Source of the DNA: Candidatus Parcubacteria bacterium
GTDB taxonomy: Bacteria; Patescibacteriota; Saccharimonadia; Saccharimonadales; 2-12-FULL-41-12
Reading direction: 5' to 3'
NCBI GenBank assembly: GCA_019347895.1
Contig: JAHWKM010000005.1
Coordinates: 1 to 60,485, forward strand
Length of the DNA: 60,485 nt
Each line of letters starts with the position of its first letter. Position 1 is the first letter of the stretch. The notes under the pieces are model-generated. The model did no database searches. It was not told where the DNA came from and was given only the letters and a program-made list of their open reading frames with translations. Shown here one piece after another: positions 50,702-57,878 of the stretch. The translations under genes and the position numbers were made by a program.

Positions 50702-51886
50702 TTATTCTGCAGCTTCAAGCGTAGCTTCTATAGTCATCTCAGCGCCGTCCCGAATAACCGTGAGCTTTACCTTATCGCCTACCGAAAGACGCCCGAGCAC
50801 AGAGGCTAAGCTATTACGATCGTTGATTTTGTTATCGTTGACTTTGACTATTATGTCTTTTTCTTTTAAGCCGGCTTTGGCGGCCGGGCTATCCTTAATA
50901 ATTGGCGACCCGTTTTGGAGAGGCGCGAGATAGGATCCCCGCTTGGTATCTAGGTTAAGTTGGTAGGCAATATCATCGGTCAGGTTGATGTAGCGGACGC
51001 CAAGATAAGGCCGGCGCAACTCCCCCGTATCAAGCACGCTTTTGATCAATCCGCTGATATCGCTTATAGGGATGGCGAAGCCGATATTTTCGGCCGACCC
51101 TGCGGCTACCGCCGTATTTATGCCGATAACTTCTCCGCTCATATTGACCAGCGGGCCCCCGGAATTACCTTGGTTGATGGCTGTGTCGGTCTGAAAAAGA
51201 TTTTGCAGCGTTTCGCTGCCTGAAGCGGCTGAACCGGCACTGGCTTCGATGTTCCGGCCGTAACCGGAAATTATGCCGGCCGTAACTGTGTTTTGAAATT
51301 GGCCCAGGGCATTGCCGATAGCTATTACTTTGTCCCCTACATTTACTTTTGATGAATCTCCTAATTTAACAGGCTTCAGATCTTTACCTTTTTTATCATT
51401 AACTTTTAAAAAGGCAATGTCCAGCGGGTCATTCGCTCCCGTTCGGCCAACTACGCTTATATCATCCAGCTCCGTGCCGTCAGACAATGTTACCGATATA
51501 TTGTCAGTATTCTCCAGTATAACGTGGCGATTGGTGACAATTATCCCGTCAGCACTTACGATAAAGCCGGTTCCGGCGCTTTTTTGGGAAAATTCCCTGG
51601 CTCCGAAAAATGTATCGGTCACACCCGTACTGATGACATTGACTGATACTACGCTCTGCCCTACTTCTTCGGCTAACTGGGCGATCAAACCGCTTTCATT
51701 ATTGACAATTTGCTGCTGGGCTTCACGACCTTGATTGACGGCGGTTTTATCATTACTGTAGTAGCCGCCCACGAATCCTGCGCCTACGCTGGCGATAAGC
51801 ATTAATATTACCAGTCCGATTTTTTCGCTCATTGAAAACGGCTTCTTCTTAGCTGATTCAAAAGACTTGGATTGATTATTTTCCAT
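50702..51886 (-). CDS. HtrA/DegP-like serine protease
   Basis: The 394-residue protein has a membrane anchor (about residues 22-45). The trypsin-like S1C domain shows the catalytic His in IVTNRHVIL, Asp in DPLDIAFLKV, and Ser in NQGNSGGPLVNM. One C-terminal PDZ domain follows (about residues 290-390, with SPAAKAGLKEKDIIVKVND). It degrades or refolds damaged proteins outside the membrane. It is convergent with prmC, the stops being 2 bases apart. Confidence 0.95.
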   Translation of the reverse strand: MENNQSKSFESAKKKPFSMSEKIGLVILMLIASVGAGFVGGYYSNDKTAVNQGREAQQQIVNNESGLIAQLAEEVGQSVVSVNVISTGVTDTFFGAREFSQKSAGTGFIVSADGIIVTNRHVILENTDNISVTLSDGTELDDISVVGRTGANDPLDIAFLKVNDKKGKDLKPVKLGDSSKVNVGDKVIAIGNALGQFQNTVTAGIISGYGRNIEASAGSAASGSETLQNLFQTDTAINQGNSGGPLVNMSGEVIGINTAVAAGSAENIGFAIPISDISGLIKSVLDTGELRRPYLGVRYINLTDDIAYQLNLDTKRGSYLAPLQNGSPIIKDSPAAKAGLKEKDIIVKVNDNKINDRNSLASVLGRLSVGDKVKLTVIRDGAEMTIEATLEAAE

Positions 51887-51925
51887 AAGCCTTATTATAA
51901 CGTCCTTCCCGGATTCATTAAAAAA

Positions 51926-52678
51926 TTAAATTGTTTTGTCGCCCCATTGGCCGAAAACAAGCAGCACAAATACAATCGCAAACATGGTGAAAATAATCTG
52001 CTGGCGAATAGTGGAGGACAGCCGGTCGCTGCTTTCTAAATAATAAAGCCCTGCCAGTCCGAAAGATAACGAGCCAAGCAAAAGCGCCGGATGGGCAATG
52101 GGGCCAAAAAACAGTAGCCAGTGGCCTAAAACCCACATTATCGCGCCCGCGAAAAAAGCCCATATAGAAGATAGTAGCCTGCCATGTTTTTCGTCAAAAG
52201 CATTTAAGAAATGCCGGGCTGAAAAATATCCAACCACCCAATAGGCCGCCACATAAACCGCCAGGACACCGTCATCGATAGCGTAAAAAATGCTCGAAAA
52301 ACCTAAGACCGCCGCGATCAAGGCTTGAAGTGATATTAGGCCAACTTTTACACCAGGCTTGATATAAAGCAACCAAATTTCAAACAAAACAACCCATAAT
52401 ATTTGCAGCCACATAGCGCTAGTGGAGCTCATAAACATTAAAAAGCTAACACCGACTATAATATCAACCGCATTTGTTCTAAGATGTGCCAGCCAATATC
52501 TGGGATGCAAGGCAAACATCCGCCATTTACTCATAAGCAAAACCGCTAGCGCCACATATACTAGATCAAGGCGAACCAAAACCAGCAAAACCGGCGGCAG
52601 CAGGGCCAGGAAACTAAGATGAAACGCATGAGCAAAACCCCGGCCGGGACGTATTTTTTCGACAATATATTTAACCAC
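51926..52678 (-). CDS. Conserved integral membrane protein of unknown function
   Basis: The 250-residue protein has about seven or eight membrane helices. The start KIRPGRGFAHAFHLSFLALL and the PRYWLAHLRTNAVDIIVGVS segment look familiar to me from Saccharibacteria conserved hypotheticals. No catalytic motif is seen. It starts 49 bases downstream of the LCP gene on the same strand and may be linked to the envelope. Confidence 0.6.
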   Translation of the reverse strand: MVKYIVEKIRPGRGFAHAFHLSFLALLPPVLLVLVRLDLVYVALAVLLMSKWRMFALHPRYWLAHLRTNAVDIIVGVSFLMFMSSTSAMWLQILWVVLFEIWLLYIKPGVKVGLISLQALIAAVLGFSSIFYAIDDGVLAVYVAAYWVVGYFSARHFLNAFDEKHGRLLSSIWAFFAGAIMWVLGHWLLFFGPIAHPALLLGSLSFGLAGLYYLESSDRLSSTIRQQIIFTMFAIVFVLLVFGQWGDKTI

Positions 52679-52727
52679 TTATTTTATCTCCAAACTCTTT
52701 TTAGCCTGTCCGCGTTTTATTTGACGG

Positions 52728-54371
52728 CTAGATGTCACTGCCGAGTATTATAACAAAGTCAGCAAAACTCGGTTGAATGGTTTTATCGGGCAAAGATCCG
52801 GTAGCAAAAACTTTAAAACGGCGCTGCAAATAGTGCTTGGTGTATTTTTTATCGCCATCTCGCATATCAATTAAAATTGTCTTGGGGTAATTAAGAGTAG
52901 GCGCGTTATCCGAACCGATAACCTTGTAGCCGTAAGACTTCAGCTCCTCGACTTTTTCCTTGCCCAGGCCGGATTTGGACGTTCCATTTAAAACAAGCAC
53001 GCTGGCGTTTTCATCTTTTATAAAGCTGTCTTTGAGGGTGTTCCTTATATAGGAATGAATCTCCGCGTAATTCCCTGCTCCTGTCCTTGGAATAACCACG
53101 GACTGGCCGTCAATGGTAGATGTTGCCACGAAATCATTTGGCGGATCGGCTAAACCGATAGAGACTATTTTAGAGCTATCAATGTCTTTGAATATTTCAT
53201 GCAACCTGGCCAAATCCTCCAGGTTAAAATTAGATTTAATGTGATTGCCGAAATTATCCAGCAGTTGGGAAATTTTGGCCGGATTGGAATAAGTTTCGGC
53301 GCTCATAATCTTATTTTTAGTAGCCGTGATTATTGCCCTTTGTCTTTCAGACCGATCGAAATCCCCGCGCTTACTTGAGAAGCGCGACCTGGAATAAGCC
53401 AACGCTTCGAAGCCGTCCATATGCTGGTAACCCTTTTTGACACTAAGGGTGTAGGGCCTTCCGTTAATACGCATCTGCTCATGGATCGGCTGGGTCGCTT
53501 CAAAATCAATTCCGCCAATGGTGTCTATGGCTTTTTCAAAGCCGGAAAAATCTATCGCGCTGCGGTAATGCACGGGTATTCCTAAAACTTCTTCGACAGT
53601 ATTTTGAACTAAGTTAAATCCCTCATTTTCAGCTCGGTCTTTTACTTGGTCGGTAATTTTGCCGGCATTGTTAAGAACGGATGATTTGCCGGTATAAAAA
53701 ACGCTGTTGATTTTCATGGAGCCATTACCTGGAACTTCGACCAATAAGTCGCGCGGTATACTGACCAAACCGGCTTCTTTGGCAATAGGGTCAATGCTAA
53801 CTAATATAATTGTATCTGTTAAATCCGGTCCCGTGTGCCCTTCGCCGCCGCGTCCCAGGAGTAATATATTAACCCGTCCGTCTCCCTCGACTCTTAATTT
53901 GGATGGGTCGACTCCGCCATGCAGAGCGGCGGCGTTACCTCCGCCGCCTAAAATTTTGCGTAAATTTATATAGCCCTTAGCCGCCAAAAATCCAAATATA
54001 GCCAGCAAGATAAGTACTATAACGCCGGCAATTTTTAAGCGTTTTTTCCGCTTAGCTTTTTTGGCGTCATAAGGATCGATACCATCGACTCCGTTTTCTT
54101 TCTTCCGGCGCCAAGGCAAAAGCTTTGATCGTTTGCTATATGCCGGGCGCTGAACCACCGAGGGCACATCTATGGCTTGATTGGTTCTCGGCTGGCTGAA
54201 TCCTTCGCCGCTAGCTTTAAAATCACTGATATTTTGCGGTCTGGCAGCTGGCTGATTAGAATTATGTTCGCCTGTATTAAATCCGATGCCGCTTGAGTTG
54301 GAGGCGGATCCGGATTTAATGCCGTCGATAGAAACTCTGGGTTTTCTATATCTGTTTTTTTTATCGTTCAT
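52728..54371 (-). CDS. LytR-CpsA-Psr family protein with LytR C-terminal domain
   Basis: LCP proteins transfer glycopolymers from lipid carriers to peptidoglycan. After a disordered N-terminal region (about residues 1-105) comes one membrane helix (AGVIVLILLAIFGFLAA). The LCP domain (about 170-400) has NILLLGRGGEGHTGPDLTDT, VSIPRDLLVEVPG and AYSRSRFSSKRGDFDRSERQ, the last two carrying the phosphate-binding arginines. The LytR_C domain follows (SVLVLNGTSKSGLGKEKVEE). I chose the ATG at 54371; an ATG at 54419 is also possible. Divergent from lepB. Confidence 0.9.
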   Translation of the reverse strand: MNDKKNRYRKPRVSIDGIKSGSASNSSGIGFNTGEHNSNQPAARPQNISDFKASGEGFSQPRTNQAIDVPSVVQRPAYSKRSKLLPWRRKKENGVDGIDPYDAKKAKRKKRLKIAGVIVLILLAIFGFLAAKGYINLRKILGGGGNAAALHGGVDPSKLRVEGDGRVNILLLGRGGEGHTGPDLTDTIILVSIDPIAKEAGLVSIPRDLLVEVPGNGSMKINSVFYTGKSSVLNNAGKITDQVKDRAENEGFNLVQNTVEEVLGIPVHYRSAIDFSGFEKAIDTIGGIDFEATQPIHEQMRINGRPYTLSVKKGYQHMDGFEALAYSRSRFSSKRGDFDRSERQRAIITATKNKIMSAETYSNPAKISQLLDNFGNHIKSNFNLEDLARLHEIFKDIDSSKIVSIGLADPPNDFVATSTIDGQSVVIPRTGAGNYAEIHSYIRNTLKDSFIKDENASVLVLNGTSKSGLGKEKVEELKSYGYKVIGSDNAPTLNYPKTILIDMRDGDKKYTKHYLQRRFKVFATGSLPDKTIQPSFADFVIILGSDI

Positions 54372-54459
54372 ATACTTTGTCAAAGAACCAGTATAACTTT
54401 TTCTAGCCTTTCTTGCCATACTGCAATGAGACAAAAAATGTGATAATCTCTAGAGATAC

Positions 54460-55113
54460 ATGAATAATATACCGATTTATGGGGACCCGAATCCCCAGCC
54501 GTTTTCGCAGCCCGAACCAACGCCCCAGAAGCCAAAAAAGAAACTCAGTAGAGAGGTAATTTCGACTCTTTTGATTATCGCGGCGGCTCCGTTGATTGCC
54601 TTTATCTTGACGATATTTGTTTTTCAATCTTACGAAGTGGAGGGTGATAGTATGGAGCCTACCCTGCAAAACAAAGACCGACTAATAGTTAATAAGATAA
54701 ATAAGACTTGGTCTAATGTTAGCGGCCATAACTATTTGCCCGAGCGATTTGAAATTATCATATTTAATTACACCGGCTCCAATACAAACGGCGAAGGCGA
54801 CAAACAACTTATTAAGCGAGTGGTCGGTTTGCCCGGCGATAGAATAGTCATCAAAGATGGGGCGGTTACAATTTACAATGACGGGAATCCGGACGGGTTT
54901 AACCCGAAAGACAAGGATGAACAGCTGGACACAGCAGCTAGCACGACTGACGGTAATATCGATGAAACCATCGGCAAAGGCGAAGTTTTCGTAATGGGAG
55001 ATAACCGGCAAAATTCTCTTGACTCGCGGGTTTTTGGCCCGGTTAGCACTTCGGAAATTATTGGCAATCTGGCGCTGCGTATTTATCCTTTAGATGAAGT
55101 TCAAAGGTATTAG
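54460..55113 (+). CDS. lepB: Signal peptidase I
   Basis: LepB removes signal peptides from exported proteins. The 217-residue protein has a proline-rich cytoplasmic start, one membrane helix (about residues 31-53), the catalytic Ser in EGDSMEPTLQNKDRL, and the catalytic Lys in LIKRVVGLPGD. Box E is GEVFVMGDNRQNSLDSR. A TGTGATAAT element lies 12 bases before the ATG, and no Shine-Dalgarno is seen. It is convergent with parB. Confidence 0.95.
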   Translation: MNNIPIYGDPNPQPFSQPEPTPQKPKKKLSREVISTLLIIAAAPLIAFILTIFVFQSYEVEGDSMEPTLQNKDRLIVNKINKTWSNVSGHNYLPERFEIIIFNYTGSNTNGEGDKQLIKRVVGLPGDRIVIKDGAVTIYNDGNPDGFNPKDKDEQLDTAASTTDGNIDETIGKGEVFVMGDNRQNSLDSRVFGPVSTSEIIGNLALRIYPLDEVQRY

Positions 55114-55120
55114 AGCTAAA

Positions 55121-55990
55121 TTAGCTCTCAGCCAGCAATTTAAATATTCTCTCCAGATCTTTATCGTTTTTATAGGTTATTTTTAAATCTCCCCCTTCAG
55201 ATTTGGGCTTGATTACGACCTTTGCCTCAAGTTTTTTGGAAATCGCCTCGGTCCGGGCGCGGTAATGTTCCAGGTTATTGCTGCCAAGCTTTTTAGCTGG
55301 AGAGGTTTTTTTATGCTCATTGGCATATTGCTCGGCCCGCCTGACTGACCAGCCGTATTTTATTATGGAGTCTAAAAGTTTTTTCTGCTGACCAGGACTA
55401 GCGCTTAAGGATAAAATCGTGCGAGCATGGCCTTCGCTTATTTTGTCATTTTGCAGAGCCTCTCTCGCATCCGGCGGTAATTTTAAAAGCCGGACCATAT
55501 TTACTACTGTAGTCTGGGCTTTGCCTAATTTCTTACCGATTTCCTCATAGCTTAAATTAAACTGCTGGTTAAGCTTGGCGATTGAAATAGCTTGCTCTAG
55601 AGGCGAAAGGTCAACTCGCTGCACGTTTTCCACCAATCCTATCTCCAGCCTTTCTTGCTCTGCGCTGGAGCGGACTAAAACCGGCAGGCTATTTAAGCCG
55701 GCAATTTTGGCCGCCCTAAATCTTCGCTCGCCGGCAATAATCACATATTGACCGTCTTCCGGCCTGACGACCAGCGGCTGCAATATACCGTGGTTTTTAA
55801 TGGATATAGCCAGCTCTTTTAAGCTTGTTTGATCAAAATGCTTCCTGGGCTGGTTCTTATCGGGGCTAACTTCGCTCAGTAATACTTTCTGGATCCGATC
55901 TTTTTTGTCTAGAAGCATAGAGCGGTCAAAATCATCCGGAAGCAAACTGCCGAAGCCTTTGCCTAATCCTTTGCTTGTTTTTTTATTCAT
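55121..55990 (-). CDS. parB: Chromosome partitioning protein ParB
   Basis: ParB binds parS and, as a CTP-dependent clamp, spreads on DNA. The 289-residue protein starts with the usual GLGKGFGSLLP. It contains LSEVSPDKNQPRKHFDQTSL, GERRFRAAKIAGL and the ENVQRVDLSPLEQA segment of the N-domain. The helix-turn-helix (SYEEIGKKLGKAQTTVVN) and a C-terminal dimerisation part with KPKSEGGDLKITYKN follow. It overlaps parA by 8 bases. Confidence 0.96.
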   Translation of the reverse strand: MNKKTSKGLGKGFGSLLPDDFDRSMLLDKKDRIQKVLLSEVSPDKNQPRKHFDQTSLKELAISIKNHGILQPLVVRPEDGQYVIIAGERRFRAAKIAGLNSLPVLVRSSAEQERLEIGLVENVQRVDLSPLEQAISIAKLNQQFNLSYEEIGKKLGKAQTTVVNMVRLLKLPPDAREALQNDKISEGHARTILSLSASPGQQKKLLDSIIKYGWSVRRAEQYANEHKKTSPAKKLGSNNLEHYRARTEAISKKLEAKVVIKPKSEGGDLKITYKNDKDLERIFKLLAES

Positions 55991-56759
55991 AACCTTCGCT
56001 TCGTTTAACTACTTCTTGAGCCGCTTTTTTATAGGCCCTTGCGCCTTTGCTCCATTTGTCATACTCAGATATAGGTTTGCCGTAACTTGGCGCTTCGGCT
56101 AAACGTACATTCCTTGGGATGACCGCTTGAAAAAGCTTCTCCCCAAAATCACTGCTCAACTCATTATATACTTCACCGCTTAGACTGTTTCTTTTATCAA
56201 ACATTGTAAGCAGTACGCCCATCAGTTCAAGGTCCGGATTCAGCCGGCTCCTTATTTGCTGCATAACCTGCAAAAGCTGGCTAAGCCCTTCCAGCGCGTA
56301 AAACTCCGCTTGTACAGGCACCAGAACACTATCCGATGCTACTAAGGCGTTAACAGTTAGCAATCCTAGCGATGGCGGGCAGTCTATAAGCATAAAGTCA
56401 TATTGGAGTCCGGACAGAATATTTTTTAACGCAAATTCTCTCTCTTGCGCCCCTGCTAATTCAACTTCGCTGCTAGCAAGCCGCGCATTACCCGGCATAA
56501 TAAACAAATTATACAAATCAGTTTTGTAAATTACTTCTTCCGCCTTTTTATGCCCATCAATTGCATCCGCTAGCGTTGCCATTAAAGACTTATCTTCAAC
56601 CCCTAAGCCGCTGGTAGCGTTACCTTGCGGATCAAAATCAACTACAAGTATTTTTTTACCCTTTTTAGCTAAATACGCGCCAATACTTATCGCAGTAGTT
56701 GTTTTACCCACCCCACCCTTTTGATTTAATATTGCGATAATTTTTGATTTCAATTTCAA
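55983..56759 (-). CDS. parA: Chromosome partitioning ATPase ParA/Soj
   Basis: ParA is the nucleoid-bound ATPase that moves ParB-parS complexes. The 258-residue protein has the deviant Walker A motif NQKGGVGKTTTAISIGAYL, VDFDPQGNATSGLG, and DCPPSLGLLTVNALVA. The end PSYGKPISEYDKWSKGA is typical of Soj. It forms an operon with parB. I see no consensus parS site (TGTTCCACGTGAAACA) or DnaA box nearby, so proximity to the origin is not shown. Confidence 0.96.
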   Translation of the reverse strand: MKLKSKIIAILNQKGGVGKTTTAISIGAYLAKKGKKILVVDFDPQGNATSGLGVEDKSLMATLADAIDGHKKAEEVIYKTDLYNLFIMPGNARLASSEVELAGAQEREFALKNILSGLQYDFMLIDCPPSLGLLTVNALVASDSVLVPVQAEFYALEGLSQLLQVMQQIRSRLNPDLELMGVLLTMFDKRNSLSGEVYNELSSDFGEKLFQAVIPRNVRLAEAPSYGKPISEYDKWSKGARAYKKAAQEVVKRSEGYE

Positions 56760-57099
56760 GCATCCTAAAAACTTTGTTCCTTCTTAGACTATCATAAATA
56801 CTATAAATTTCATTTTGTATTATGATACTAGCCATATAATACTAGCTTTATTAAATATTCCTCCACTGGTCTGGCAGCGGCACCCTTTTACTAATCTCTT
56901 TTACTTTTACGCGATTTTAGGATCGGGTTAAGAGATTTTAATTATTTGCTAGGACATGTGCGGTAAATGGCGCGCAAGGTACCACTTTATGGCTAAGCGG
57001 TGATGTATTCTACATTAAAAATTAGTTTTGGAGCTTCAACCAAAGTTATAAGTTATAAAAATAGAAACATCAAACATAGAGAAACGATAGAAATGATAG
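56760..57099. other. Gene-free stretch upstream of parA
   Basis: These 340 A/T-rich bases hold no credible reading frame. On the minus strand TAGTATTATATGGCTAG and TACAAAATG-like sequences may be parA promoters. Near 57046 AAGTTATAAGTTATAAAA is a short tandem word repeat of the type also seen inside rsmE and prmC. Confidence 0.4.
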
Positions 57100-57707
57100 A
57101 GGTCGGACCTATAACAGATAATAGGTATACAATTTTTACATTTTTATCTGTTAACTGTCAGCAAGTTAATGCTTAATCTCTTCTAGTTTTCTCTTATACT
57201 CTTCATAATCATAGACAAATTCTATGTATTTTTCTCTATCTTCGTGCATATCGAGTACCTTACTGGTCTTTAACCATTCTGGTTCATTGCCCCGTCGATA
57301 GTAGTCAATGCTCGAGTATGGATATCGTTTCCAGCTTCTTGGATTTAAATGTATATACCGACTAATATGGGTCAGGTAGGTATCGCTGCTAATGCGTGAT
57401 GCTTTATAGCGACCATCGAACAAAGCGCCGGAACGTTTGTATTTTAAGTTGAAATAACGACTGTAACTAATCATTAGGCTTTTCATAAATAAGCTAAGCG
57501 TACTCTTGTCCTTCTGATAAACCAATAAATGGAAATGATTTCTCATTAAACAATAGGTGAGCAATTCTATCCCTGCTCAATCCGCGAGCATAAACATGAT
57601 AATAAGACTCAGGAGCATCAAAACGAATAATATTTGGTGAAGGCATAATAAAATTACAATAGTAAATATCTAAATTGCAATTTCACTATCTGTTTGAGGT
57701 CCGACCT
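57100..57707. mobile_element. Remnant of a Y1-transposase element with terminal inverted repeats
   Basis: The left end AGGTCGGACCTATAACAGATA (57100-57120) is inversely repeated at 57687-57707 with two mismatches (AGGTCGGACCTCAAACAGATA). Between them lies the broken REP-associated transposase gene. Each end has its own small palindrome AGGTC-G-GACCT, like a REP hairpin recognised by such enzymes. Confidence 0.75.
57166..57646 (-). pseudogene. REP-associated tyrosine (Y1, HUH) transposase, disrupted
   Basis: The 3' part (from 57564, TTG) encodes YCLMRNHFHLLV with the HxH metal motif, then the catalytic-Tyr region SYSRYFNLKYKRSGALFDGR, as in RayT/TnpA-REP proteins. The 5' part lies in another frame from an ATG at 57646 (MPSPNIIRFDAPESYYHVYA, then RGLSRDRI). 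About 45-50 residues expected between the halves are missing. The gene is thus broken by an internal deletion with frameshift. It probably cannot move itself. Confidence 0.85.
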
Positions 57708-57829
57708 TTTGCCTCTCGGGTATTAGCAACGGCCGTCATAATATGCCGTTATCGACGTAGCCTGCCTGCGTTAAGATACCGGCCAGCCTCAAAACCCGGG
57801 TTCTCTTACGCCTTACCCAGACTCCTGGT

Positions 57830-57852
57830 GCCGTTATTGATGACATAACGGC
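57830..57852. repeat. Hairpin downstream of the fibre-like gene
   Basis: GCCGTTAT and ATAACGGC form a perfect 8-bp stem with loop tgatgac, 27 bases after the stop of the fibre-like gene on the minus strand. No T-tract follows. A second CGGC/GCCG-rich stretch with AACGGC words lies at 57727-57756. Confidence 0.45.
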
Positions 57853-57878
57853 GGTGTTGGATGTTAATTCTCCTTTCG

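Noticed and set aside
56760-57165. Replication origin next to parAB
   Set aside because: The gap is A/T-rich, but no DnaA boxes, dnaA gene or parS sites were seen.
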